From Sphingobium sp. (GTDB lineage: Bacteria; Pseudomonadota; Alphaproteobacteria; Sphingomonadales; Sphingomonadaceae): DNA of 21,387 nt. Positions 7,702-14,613 of this stretch are shown here, in pieces. Within the stretch, counting starts at the first letter, position 1; every line of letters begins with the position of its first letter. The notes under the pieces are model-generated. The model searched no databases. It worked only from the letters and a program-made list of their open reading frames with translations, and was not told the origin of the DNA. The translations under genes and the position numbers were made by a program. Location: NCBI GenBank assembly GCA_017745115.1, contig JAGIAA010000045.1, positions 1 to 21,387 on the forward strand, in the 5' to 3' direction.

Positions 7702-8691
7702 TCAATCCTTGATGCGGTGCTCGCCCTTCACCCAGCGCACCGTGCCCGAGGAGGCGCGCATGACGACGCTTTCGGTCGTCATCTTGCCGTCGCGGCGGCG
7801 CTTGACGCCGGCGAGCAGTGAGCCGTCGGTCACGCCCGTCGCGGCGAAGATGCAGTCGCCCTTGGCGAGGTCGTTTAGATCATAGATGCGATCCAGATCC
7901 TCGATGCCCCATTTGCGGGCGCGGGCGCGCTCGTCCTCATTGCGGAACAAGAGCCGGCCCTTGAACTGCCCGCCGACACACCGCAACGCGGCGCAGGCCA
8001 GCACGCCCTCCGGCGCGCCGCCCGAGCCCATATAGACGTCGATGGTCGTCTCGGGGTTCGTCGTGGCGATCACGCCCGCCACATCGCCGTCCGGAATGAG
8101 CATGATGCCGCAACCGATGCTGCGCAGCTCGGCAATGAGCTTGTCATGGCGGGGCCGGTCGAGCACGCAAGCGATGATCTCATGAGGCTTGACGCCCTTC
8201 GCCGCCGCAATGGCCTGGATATTGTCGGTCGGGCTCTTGGCGAGATCGATGATCCCATCGGGGTAGCCGGGGCCGACAGCGAGCTTTTCCATATAGACGT
8301 CGGGCGCGTTGAGCAGGCAGCCATTTTCGGCCGCGGCCAGCACCGCAAGCGCATTGGGCCCGGCTTTGGCGGTGATGGTGGTGCCTTCGAGCGGATCGAG
8401 CGCGATATCGATCTTGGGGCCGCTTCCCGGGGCGCCGCCGACCTTCTCGCCGATATAGAGCATGGGCGCCTCGTCGCGCTCACCTTCCCCGATCACGACC
8501 GTGCCGTCGATCTCCAGGTCGTTGAACGCCTCGCGCATGGCGGCAACGGCCGCTGCATCCGCCGCCTTCTCATCACCCCTGCCGATGAGATCGGAAGCGG
8601 CAATCGCCGCCGCTTCGGTCACACGAACCATCTCCAGCACGAGCACGCGGTCGAGCATGGAACTAGCGGCTATCTGCTTGTGCTTGGCCAT
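7702..8691 (-). CDS. glpX: Class II fructose-1,6-bisphosphatase GlpX
   Basis: The 329-residue enzyme hydrolyses fructose-1,6-bisphosphate to fructose-6-phosphate, the committed step of gluconeogenesis. Motifs of the GlpX class are clear: VVIGEGERDEAP (about 65-76) and the metal site IALDPLEGTT (about 96-105), as in the wider Li+-sensitive phosphatase fold, with length normal for the class. It lies 96 bp downstream of hom on the same strand and is probably transcribed with it. GGAGAAGG is present upstream of ATG 8691 at somewhat long spacing, with a nearer AAGG. The gene ends 9 bp from the REP pair. Confidence 0.96.
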   Translation of the reverse strand: MAKHKQIAASSMLDRVLVLEMVRVTEAAAIAASDLIGRGDEKAADAAAVAAMREAFNDLEIDGTVVIGEGERDEAPMLYIGEKVGGAPGSGPKIDIALDPLEGTTITAKAGPNALAVLAAAENGCLLNAPDVYMEKLAVGPGYPDGIIDLAKSPTDNIQAIAAAKGVKPHEIIACVLDRPRHDKLIAELRSIGCGIMLIPDGDVAGVIATTNPETTIDVYMGSGGAPEGVLACAALRCVGGQFKGRLLFRNEDERARARKWGIEDLDRIYDLNDLAKGDCIFAATGVTDGSLLAGVKRRRDGKMTTESVVMRASSGTVRWVKGEHRIKD

Positions 8692-8787
8692 CGCCTTGCA
8701 TCCTTCTCCAAAGACTTGGCCGTCCCGATAAGGTAGGAATGTTGCAATGTCGATAATGGTCCGGCGTCAGCACATGACCGGAAGGAC

Positions 8788-10098
8788 TCAATCGAGAATG
8801 TGCATGACCATCGGCGTATCGACGAGGCTGTCCGAACCGCCGAGGCGCCGCAGCACATCGTCGATACAGGCAAGCGCGCCCTGATGCGTCACCAGCGCGA
8901 CGAGCGCGCCCTCGTCCTCGACCGCTGCGCGCTGGATGACACTCTCGATCGACACATTGGCGTCGCGCATCGCGGCGGTGATCTCGGCCAGCACACCCGG
9001 CCGGTCCTTGACGCGAAACCGCATATAGGCGCGGCCGGTGCGTTGGCCGGCGTCGGCCTTGACCTGCCGCTGCAGCCATTCGGCCGGCATGGCGAAGGCC
9101 GGGCCATATTCGTCGCGCGCCACGTCGATGATGTCGGCGACCACCGCTGAGGCCGTCGGGCCTTCGCCGGCGCCGGCGCCCTGGAAGAAGAGCCGGCCGA
9201 CGAAATTGCCCTCGGCGACGACGGCATTGAGCGCGCCGTCGACATGGGCGAGCGGATGATCGACCGGCACCAGCATCGGGTGGACGCGCTGGAAGAGGCC
9301 GATATTCTTGCCGCCCTCGGCCTCGCATTCGGCCAGCGCGACGAGCCGGACCTTGAAGCCCAGCGCTGCCGCCTCACGGATATCAGCGGCGAGAACATGG
9401 CGGATGCCGGTGATGTCGACCGACGGGAAGTCGATCTCGGTGCCGAAGGAGAGACTGGAGAGGATCGAGAGCTTGTGGGCGGCATCGATGCCGTCGATGT
9501 CGAAGGTCGGATCGGCCTCGGCATAGCCCAGGCGCTGGGCATCGGCGAGGACGTCGTCGAACGCCTTGCCCTCGCGCTCCATCGTCGAGAGGATATAATT
9601 GCAGGTGCCGTTGAGGATGCCATAGACCCGCATGATGCGGTTCGCGGCGGCGCCCTCGCGCAGGCCCTTGATGACCGGGATGCCGCCGGCCACCGCGGCT
9701 TCATATTTGAGCGCGACGCCGCTTTTCTCGGCCTGGTGGGCAAGATCGAGGCCGTGATGGGCGATCATGGCCTTGTTGGCAGTCACGAAGGGCTTGCCGA
9801 GCGTCAGGCACTGGCGGGCAAGGGTGAGGGCAGGGCCGTCTGCGCCGCCGATCAGCTCGACGACGACATCGATGTCGGCGCGGCCCGGCAAGCTGGCCAT
9901 GTCGTCGACCCACTCATAGGGCGAGAGATCGACGCCGCGGTCCTTGCCCCGGTCGCGCGCGGAAATGGCGACGACCTCGATCGCCCGGCCGGCGCGGCGC
10001 GTGACCAGCGCGCCATTTTCCTGGAGGAGGCGAATGACGCCGCCGCCGACCGTGCCCAGGCCGACGATGGCGAGGCGAAGCGGGGCAAAGTCATTCAT
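8788..10098 (-). CDS. hom: Homoserine dehydrogenase
   Basis: The 436-residue enzyme reduces aspartate-4-semialdehyde to homoserine with NAD(P)H, the branch step toward threonine, methionine and isoleucine. The N-terminal Rossmann motif GLGTVGGG is at 13-20. The central part carries NGTCNYIL and GYAEADPTFDIDG, hallmarks of the homoserine dehydrogenase catalytic domain. A C-terminal ACT domain begins near AYMRFRVKDRPGVLAEI, giving the long monofunctional form subject to feedback by amino acids. I chose ATG 10098 (AAGGA 8 bases upstream, native start MNDFAPLRLAIVG) over an ATG 45 bases further upstream. It probably forms an operon with glpX. Confidence 0.95.
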   Translation of the reverse strand: MNDFAPLRLAIVGLGTVGGGVIRLLQENGALVTRRAGRAIEVVAISARDRGKDRGVDLSPYEWVDDMASLPGRADIDVVVELIGGADGPALTLARQCLTLGKPFVTANKAMIAHHGLDLAHQAEKSGVALKYEAAVAGGIPVIKGLREGAAANRIMRVYGILNGTCNYILSTMEREGKAFDDVLADAQRLGYAEADPTFDIDGIDAAHKLSILSSLSFGTEIDFPSVDITGIRHVLAADIREAAALGFKVRLVALAECEAEGGKNIGLFQRVHPMLVPVDHPLAHVDGALNAVVAEGNFVGRLFFQGAGAGEGPTASAVVADIIDVARDEYGPAFAMPAEWLQRQVKADAGQRTGRAYMRFRVKDRPGVLAEITAAMRDANVSIESVIQRAAVEDEGALVALVTHQGALACIDDVLRRLGGSDSLVDTPMVMHILD

Positions 10099-10126
10099 CT
10101 GTGCAGTCCTTGAATCATGGGGTCGC

Positions 10127-10158
10127 AAAAGCGGAAGTGCCATAGGCGCACTTTCCGC
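10127..10158 (-). terminator. Terminator-like hairpin between secreted-protein gene and hom
   Basis: On the minus strand GCGGAAAGTGC (10158-10148), loop GCCTATG and GCACTTCCGC (10140-10131) form a 10-bp stem with one bulged A, followed by TTTT (10130-10127). It sits 45 bases after the stop of the upstream gene and only 28 bases before the hom ATG. It most likely ends the upstream transcript. If hom transcription begins earlier, it would lie in the hom leader. Confidence 0.6.
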
Positions 10159-10203
10159 AGTGGGAAAGGGCGCCTGTCAGGGCAGCATGGTCACGCCATA
10201 TAG

Positions 10204-11082
10204 TCACGCGATGGGCGTGGCTGTCCGGTCGCAGGGGCCAAGCGCCTTGAGAAAAGCGGCATAATCTTTTGTCGCCGCCGCCGCGTCGGGCGACGCCTGT
10301 CCGGCCAGGGCCTTCGCCGGCAGCTGAGCCGGCAGGAAACAGGCAAGCCGATACCAGAGCGGCGTGTCGGCTTTCGGCAGGGCGGCCGCCTCGTCGACAA
10401 TCTCGCCGAGAGAGACGCCGAGCTGCGGCTGCTCATCGGGCTTGTTGACGATGGACAGCGAGATCGGGCTGCCGTCGCTGGTCGTGAGGAAGATCTGCGT
10501 CTCGCCGGCCCCGGCAATGGCGCCGCTCACATGGAATACCGAATCGACACTGCGGATGAGGGGCGGGGCATCATTGGCGAGCAGGGCGGCATCGACCTGG
10601 CGGACGAATTTTTCATTGTCCGGCGACCAGGCGACGATCGCGTCGCTGGATAGAAGCTGGAAGAAATCGACCCGATCCTCGACCTTCCCGAAAATCAGGA
10701 AACTGCGCTTGGCCCATTTCGGCGGCTTCGCCTTGGCCGGGAGCGGAAGGTCGAGCAGGAAACTCGCTTGCCGGGCCATCGCGTCGTTGCCGCGAATCAA
10801 GGCCGTCGTGTCGGCGGTCACCAGGAGCCGCTGATGACCCGCCGCGAGGCCGGGAGAACGCTCCGGCGGCACGATTGTAATTTTCTTCACATTGATAACC
10901 GCGATGGCCTGACTCGCGGTGACTAAGTCCGCGACGCGGGCGTAGGTTGGGCGAGGGGCGACGACCGGCGCTTTTTCCGTTGCGGCCGGCGCGGGCTGAA
11001 ATCCGGAAAGTGACGCTGCGACAAGGCCTAAAATCATTAGACTTCGAAGTCTGAGGGGGGCTGCGTTGACTTTGTCTGGCAT
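10204..11082 (-). CDS. Secreted protein of unknown function
   Basis: The predicted 292-residue product begins with a basic stretch and a hydrophobic core (LMILGLVAASLSGF) ending in an Ala-rich region, a typical signal peptide with cleavage near PAPAA at about residues 30-34. The mature part is hydrophilic and shows no motif I recognise; two cysteines occur near the C-terminus (ACFLPA and GPCDRT) and could form a disulfide. The start is set by GAGG at 11091-11088, 5 bases before ATG 11082; an in-frame ATG at 11118 would add 12 residues before the signal peptide. It is probably monocistronic, with a terminator-like hairpin after it. It could be a periplasmic or surface protein; nothing in the context indicates a role. 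Confidence 0.65.
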   Translation of the reverse strand: MPDKVNAAPLRLRSLMILGLVAASLSGFQPAPAATEKAPVVAPRPTYARVADLVTASQAIAVINVKKITIVPPERSPGLAAGHQRLLVTADTTALIRGNDAMARQASFLLDLPLPAKAKPPKWAKRSFLIFGKVEDRVDFFQLLSSDAIVAWSPDNEKFVRQVDAALLANDAPPLIRSVDSVFHVSGAIAGAGETQIFLTTSDGSPISLSIVNKPDEQPQLGVSLGEIVDEAAALPKADTPLWYRLACFLPAQLPAKALAGQASPDAAAATKDYAAFLKALGPCDRTATPIA

Positions 11083-11311
11083 CATTTCCTCATTGGGGGT
11101 CCCGTCCGGACGCCGCATACTGTCAGATTATGGGGCGGATCGTATATCTAAACAAAGCGTTTGCCTCATGCGATTTGCCACGATAGGACTTCTACCCGAA
11201 AACCAATCCGAGCGGCCAGTTTCGCGCGGGCGGCGTGATGTTGATTCACATACCGCCGGTTCGTCGTGAAGGGCCACCGCCCATATAGAGTTGAGGGAGC
11301 GTTGTAGCTGA

Positions 11312-11962
11312 ATGGCTTATGCTGATCATTCGCAATCGTCGAGTAGGACGGTTTCGATCATCATTGTGGCTCTGGTACACGCGGTGCTCGGCTATGCATT
11401 CGTGACGGGTCTTGGTATCAAGTATATCAAGAAAGCTGCAGAGCAGCTGAACGTCGTGGATGTGGCCGAGGAACCGCCGCCGCCTGAGGAGCCACCACCA
11501 CCGCCGCCGCCGGATCAGCCGATTCCGCCGCCGCCGGTCTACATTCCGCCGCCAGAAGTGGCGCTGCCCTCGCCGGCCCCGCCGGTCCAGGCCACGCCGA
11601 CCCTGCCGCCGCCGCTTCCGCCGGCACCTACTGCGCCACCGGCTCCTCCGCCGCCGCCCAAGCCGCAAGTCAGCAAGGCTGCTGGCGCCAAGGGTGACCC
11701 GCGTCAGTGGATCACGAATGACGACTATCCGCCCCGCGCTCTACGCGACGAGGCTGAGGGCACTGTGTCCATCAGCTGGGACATCAACGAGCAGGGTCGT
11801 GTCGAAAATTGCCGTGTCACTGGTTCAAGCGGCAATGCCGACCTCGACGAGGCCGCTTGCAATCTGATTACGCGCCGCGGCCGTTATACGCCCGCGCTCG
11901 ACCAGGCCGGCCAGCCGATGCGTACGCAGAGCAGCCGCAAGGTCGTCTGGAAGATCCAGTAA
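11312..11962 (+). CDS. tonB: Energy transducer TonB
   Basis: The 216-residue protein links the inner-membrane ExbB-ExbD proton motor to outer-membrane TonB-dependent receptors. One N-terminal membrane anchor spans about 12-34 and includes a His (LVHAVLG). A long Pro-rich spacer occupies about 54-118, enough to span the periplasm. The C-terminal domain starts with DYPPRALRDEAEG (about 138-150), the usual 'YP..A' opening, and contains Cys167 and Cys183. It is the first gene of tonB-exbB-exbD-exbD. GAGGGAG lies about 12 bases before the ATG. I found no clear Fur box in the 230 bp upstream, so iron control is not supported by sequence. Confidence 0.93.
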   Translation: MAYADHSQSSSRTVSIIIVALVHAVLGYAFVTGLGIKYIKKAAEQLNVVDVAEEPPPPEEPPPPPPPDQPIPPPPVYIPPPEVALPSPAPPVQATPTLPPPLPPAPTAPPAPPPPPKPQVSKAAGAKGDPRQWITNDDYPPRALRDEAEGTVSISWDINEQGRVENCRVTGSSGNADLDEAACNLITRRGRYTPALDQAGQPMRTQSSRKVVWKIQ

Positions 11963-11972
11963 TCGAAATTTC

Positions 11973-12007
11973 GCCGATCCGGGCAAGGGGGTCCGGGTCG
12001 GCTTTTT
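11973..12007 (+). terminator. Intrinsic terminator between tonB and exbB
   Basis: GCCGATCCGG (11973-11982) pairs with CCGGGTCGGC (11993-12002) in a 10-bp stem with one G-T pair and a 10-base loop, directly followed by TTTTT. It lies 10 bases after the tonB stop and 28 bases before the exbB start. It is a textbook Rho-independent terminator inside an apparent operon, so it should end most tonB transcripts, or attenuate read-through into exbB-exbD. Confidence 0.85.
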
Positions 12008-12034
12008 ATCTGACTGTTTGAGAGGAATTTCTAA

Positions 12035-12793
12035 ATGTTCAACCAACTCGCCGCCGCTGCGGCTCCCGCCGCCGGCAAGAATCCCTACGGCCTGTTCGAG
12101 GCCCTGCAGCAGGGTGGTGTGATCTCCTGGGCGATCTTCATCATCCTGGTGGGTATGTCGATCTTCTCCTTCTTCATCCTGTTCTCGAAGCTGATCGAGC
12201 AGCAGAAGGTGATCAGCCAGGCCAAGAAGATCCGCGTTCAGCGCTTCTGGACCGCGAACTCGCTGAAGGAGGCTTCGGCCAAGCTCGAGAAGAACAGCGC
12301 CTACAAGCAGCTGGTCGACGACGGCATCCTGGCGCAGGACCAGCACGGCAAGCTGACCAACCCGGTCGAAGCCCATGACTGGCTGCATGCCTCGCTGGCT
12401 CGTTCGGAAGCTTCGATCAACTCGGCTCTGGGCAGCGGTCTCGCCTTCCTGGCGACCGTTGGCGCCACCGCACCGTTCATCGGTCTGATGGGTACGGTTA
12501 TCGGCATCTATCGCGCGCTCATCAAGATCGGCGCTTCGGGTTCGGCATCGATCGACACCGTCGCCGGTCCGGTCGGTGAATCGCTGATCATGACCGCGCT
12601 TGGTCTGGCCGTGGCTGTGCCGGCGGTGTTGGCCTACAACTGGCTACAGCGTCGCAACAAGTCGATCGCCGAAGGCCTCAGCGGCTTCAACAACGATCTG
12701 CTCGGCTATCTGGTCTCGAACGGCGCCGTCCGTCCGTCGGTCGCCGCAGCACCGACCGCCGCTGCCGCCAAGCCGGCTCCGGCCAAGGCCTGA
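12035..12793 (+). CDS. exbB: ExbB/TolQ-family proton channel protein
   Basis: The 252-residue inner-membrane protein belongs to the MotA/TolQ/ExbB family. The first membrane helix is at about 30-52. Two C-terminal helices form the family core, with AFLATVGATAPFIGLMGTVIG and GPVGESLIMTALGLAVAVPAV as the signature stretches. The N-terminus is Ala-rich and the C-terminus has an Ala/Pro/Lys tail. It should assemble as a pentamer around ExbD helices and power TonB. AGAGGA (12021-12026) sits 8 bases before the ATG. Being next to tonB and exbD favours ExbB over TolQ, which would be near tolR, tolA and tolB. Confidence 0.93.
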   Translation: MFNQLAAAAAPAAGKNPYGLFEALQQGGVISWAIFIILVGMSIFSFFILFSKLIEQQKVISQAKKIRVQRFWTANSLKEASAKLEKNSAYKQLVDDGILAQDQHGKLTNPVEAHDWLHASLARSEASINSALGSGLAFLATVGATAPFIGLMGTVIGIYRALIKIGASGSASIDTVAGPVGESLIMTALGLAVAVPAVLAYNWLQRRNKSIAEGLSGFNNDLLGYLVSNGAVRPSVAAAPTAAAAKPAPAKA

Positions 12794-12811
12794 TCGGTCC
12801 GGCGCGACACG

Positions 12812-12840
12812 CCGCGGCGGATCCCCACGGTCCGCCGCGG
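12812..12840 (+). other. GC-rich stem-loop between exbB and exbD
   Basis: CCGCGGCGGA (12812-12821) and TCCGCCGCGG (12831-12840) form a perfect 10-bp stem with a 9-base loop, 18 bases after the exbB stop. No U-run follows, so it is not a standard terminator. It could stabilise the 3' end of a processed tonB-exbB or exbB message, or slow polymerase. Confidence 0.55.
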
Positions 12841-12895
12841 AGCGTCCGCCGAACGGCGAAAACACTTCGCTCTATATTTGTTAGGAATGTGATCG

Positions 12896-13384
12896 ATGGC
12901 CATTAGTGCAGGATCGGGTGGCGACGAAACCCCGATGTCGGACATCAACACGACGCCTCTCGTGGACGTCATGCTGGTGCTCCTGATCATCTTTCTCATC
13001 GCTGTTCCGGTCGTGGTGCAGAACGTTGCGGTCAAGCTTCCGAAGATCCCCTTCGAGCCCACCACGACCAAGCCGGAAAACGTCTCGCTGACCGTCAGGG
13101 CAGCCCCGGACGGCGCTTGCGAGGTCTATTGGCTGCTTAGCAAGGTGAACGCCACTGACCTGCTGACGCGTGCGGTGGACAAGCTGAAGAAGGATATCGA
13201 CAAAGCTGGCGGCGTTCAGAACATCTCGCCGGACGACCTTCCCGAGGTCCACATCCGCGCCGACATCAATACACCTTACCGGTGCATTGGCGGCACGATC
13301 TTCACGATGCAGCGCGCCGGCTTCCCGAAGGTCGGGTTTATTTCGCAGCCAGACGCCAGCGACTTCGTCGCTCGCCGGCTGTAA
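12896..13384 (+). CDS. exbD: ExbD/TolR-family protein, first copy
   Basis: The 162-residue protein has the ExbD layout: a short cytoplasmic N-terminus ending in SDINTTPLVDVMLVLLI, one membrane helix (about 22-42) carrying the proton-carrying Asp24, and a periplasmic domain. It is about 20 residues longer than the second copy because of extra sequence around KLKKDIDKAGG and a longer tail. It has two periplasmic cysteines (75 and 130) that the second copy lacks, so a disulfide is possible. AGGA lies upstream of the ATG. It probably works with the ExbB encoded 102 bp upstream. Confidence 0.92.
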   Translation: MAISAGSGGDETPMSDINTTPLVDVMLVLLIIFLIAVPVVVQNVAVKLPKIPFEPTTTKPENVSLTVRAAPDGACEVYWLLSKVNATDLLTRAVDKLKKDIDKAGGVQNISPDDLPEVHIRADINTPYRCIGGTIFTMQRAGFPKVGFISQPDASDFVARRL

Positions 13385-13406
13385 GCCCATTTAGGAGACT
13401 ATACTC

Positions 13407-13829
13407 ATGGCAATGAGTGGTGGCCGCGACGACGGCGAACCGATGATGGAGATGAACACGACGCCGCTTATCGACGTCATGCTCGTGCTCCTCATCATGT
13501 TCATCATTACCATCCCACCGCAGACCCATGCGGTGAAGATCGACCTGCCGCAGAACACGCCGCCGACCGACAATGCGATCGATCCGGTGAAGAACAAGCT
13601 CGGGATCGATGCCGCTGGCACGATCTACTGGAATGGCGCGCCCATCGACAAGCTGACGCTCCGTCAGTATCTCGAGGCAACGGTCAAGATGAACCCCGAG
13701 CCCGAGCTTCAGTTCGAGCCCGATCCGCAAACGCGTTATGTCGTGGTCGACGATGTGCTGGCGGTCATCAAGCGGTCGAAGGTCACCAAGATGGGCTTCG
13801 TCGGCAACGAGCGCTACGGCAACTTCTGA
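13407..13829 (+). CDS. exbD: ExbD/TolR-family protein, second copy
   Basis: The 140-residue protein repeats the ExbD plan: MEMNTTPLIDVMLVLLIMFII with Asp23 in the single membrane helix, then a periplasmic domain ending in KVTKMGFVGNERYGNF. It starts 22 bp after the first exbD, with AGGAG upstream of the ATG. The two copies share the helix motif and the 'K-x-G-F' ending but differ widely between. Two exbD genes after exbB are also known in Xanthomonas, where exbD2 has a distinct role from exbD1; whether the same division holds here is inference. A strong terminator follows the gene. Confidence 0.92.
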   Translation: MAMSGGRDDGEPMMEMNTTPLIDVMLVLLIMFIITIPPQTHAVKIDLPQNTPPTDNAIDPVKNKLGIDAAGTIYWNGAPIDKLTLRQYLEATVKMNPEPELQFEPDPQTRYVVVDDVLAVIKRSKVTKMGFVGNERYGNF

Positions 13830-13872
13830 TCTTCGGATCATGGGCGGCGGTCTCGCTGCCAGGAAGAAACGG

Positions 13873-13898
13873 AAAAGGGGGCCTCGGCTCCCTTTTTT
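13873..13898 (+). terminator. Intrinsic terminator of the tonB-exb cluster
   Basis: AAAAGGGGGCC (13873-13883) pairs with GGCTCCCTTTT (from 13886) across a very small loop, with one G-T pair, and the run continues as T to 13898. It is 44 bases after the last exbD stop and should close the cluster. Confidence 0.85.
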
Positions 13899-14045
13899 GT
13901 TGTCCGCGCTCATGGGCGTTGGTCCTTTGGTTGGAATCAGAGCTGCGGCAGCTGCTTCCAGGCAAGAAACCCTAGCGGAAGGCCGGTTTTTTGCGTCTTT
14001 CTGCACATAGCGAAGCGGGATGAAATCAGCACCCAGGCAGACCAA

Positions 14046-14060
14046 TTAACCTATTGGTAA
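14046..14060 (+). promoter_or_regulatory. CtrA-like box upstream of the PilZ gene
   Basis: TTAA-CCTATTG-GTAA matches the alphaproteobacterial CtrA full site TTAA-N7-TTAA with one mismatch, 45 bases before the ATG at 14106. It also lies within the inverted repeat ACCAAT-N6-ATTGGT (14041-14058). CtrA controls cell-cycle and motility genes in alphaproteobacteria, and PilZ proteins are common members of such regulons. Binding is inferred from sequence only. Confidence 0.35.
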
Positions 14061-14105
14061 CGCCACGAACGGTAATTTTCCCGTGATCTGTCGGGAGCTG
14101 GCGCG

Positions 14106-14435
14106 ATGAGCGCAATGGTTGACGAGTCGAAGCAGCGCGACCCAAGGCGGCACAACCGCACGTCTGCACTGATCGGCGTAAAATTCCGCCGCAAGGGCGA
14201 AGCCTGGTTCAGGACCAAGGTGACCGATTTGTCGCCCGCCGGTTTTCGCCTGCTCAGCTTCGTGAAGCTGCGTGTCGGCATGGAGGTCTGGGTGATGTTC
14301 CCCGGCTTCGACGGGCGCAAGGCTCGCGTCATCTGGGTGGCCAATCACGAAGCCGGTTGCATGTTCGAAAGTCCGCTGCACCCCGCGATCTTCGATCACA
14401 TCGTGCGCACCGCAGAACCCGTCATTCGCCACTAG
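14106..14435 (+). CDS. PilZ domain protein (c-di-GMP binding)
   Basis: The 109-residue protein is a stand-alone PilZ domain. The c-di-GMP binding signature is complete: RRHNR at 14-18 (RxxxR) and DLSPAGFR at 41-48 (D/NxSxxG). The remaining sequence follows the PilZ beta-barrel, with VMFPGFDGRKARVIWV (about 63-78) and GCMFE near the end. Such small adaptors change partner activity, often in motility or exopolysaccharide production, when c-di-GMP rises. No signal peptide or output domain is present and no motility gene is adjacent, so the target is unknown. A CtrA-like box lies 45 bases upstream. It converges on the ABC exporter gene, with a REPIN-like element between. Confidence 0.9.
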   Translation: MSAMVDESKQRDPRRHNRTSALIGVKFRRKGEAWFRTKVTDLSPAGFRLLSFVKLRVGMEVWVMFPGFDGRKARVIWVANHEAGCMFESPLHPAIFDHIVRTAEPVIRH

Positions 14436-14457
14436 AGTGTTCCGATCGGGATAGAAA

Positions 14458-14535
14458 CAGTGCTCCTGCGAAAGCAGGAGCCTAGGGCTCAGCAGCTCCC
14501 CATCGCCCCGGGCTCCTGCCTTCGCAGGAGCACTG
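14458..14535. repeat. Inverted repeat of two hairpins (REPIN-like), family 2
   Basis: CAGTGCTCCTGCGAAAGCAGGAGCC (14458-14482) is repeated in inverted orientation at 14511-14535 with a single mismatch and a 28-base spacer. Each arm is itself a hairpin, CTCCTGC-GAAA-GCAGGAG in the first and CTCCTGC-CTTC-GCAGGAG in the second. The whole can fold as two small hairpins or one long stem. The sequence is unrelated to the CCCTCTCCCGC family at 7577-7693, so two repeat families are present. It lies in the 178-bp gap between convergent PilZ and exporter genes. Confidence 0.8.
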
Positions 14536-14613
14536 GATGTGGCTCAATCACAAACAGATGGACTCTAAGCGCAACCGCGGCACGGCTGCGTCCTGATTTC
14601 GAAAGGCTGCCGT

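Noticed and set aside
10098..10203. Attenuator leader peptide for hom
   Set aside because: Only very short frames (two or three codons) precede the hairpin and none is enriched in Thr, Ile or Met codons.
11119..11311. Fur or other iron box before tonB
   Set aside because: I looked for a GATAATGATAATCATTATC-like dyad or tandem half sites and saw none convincing.
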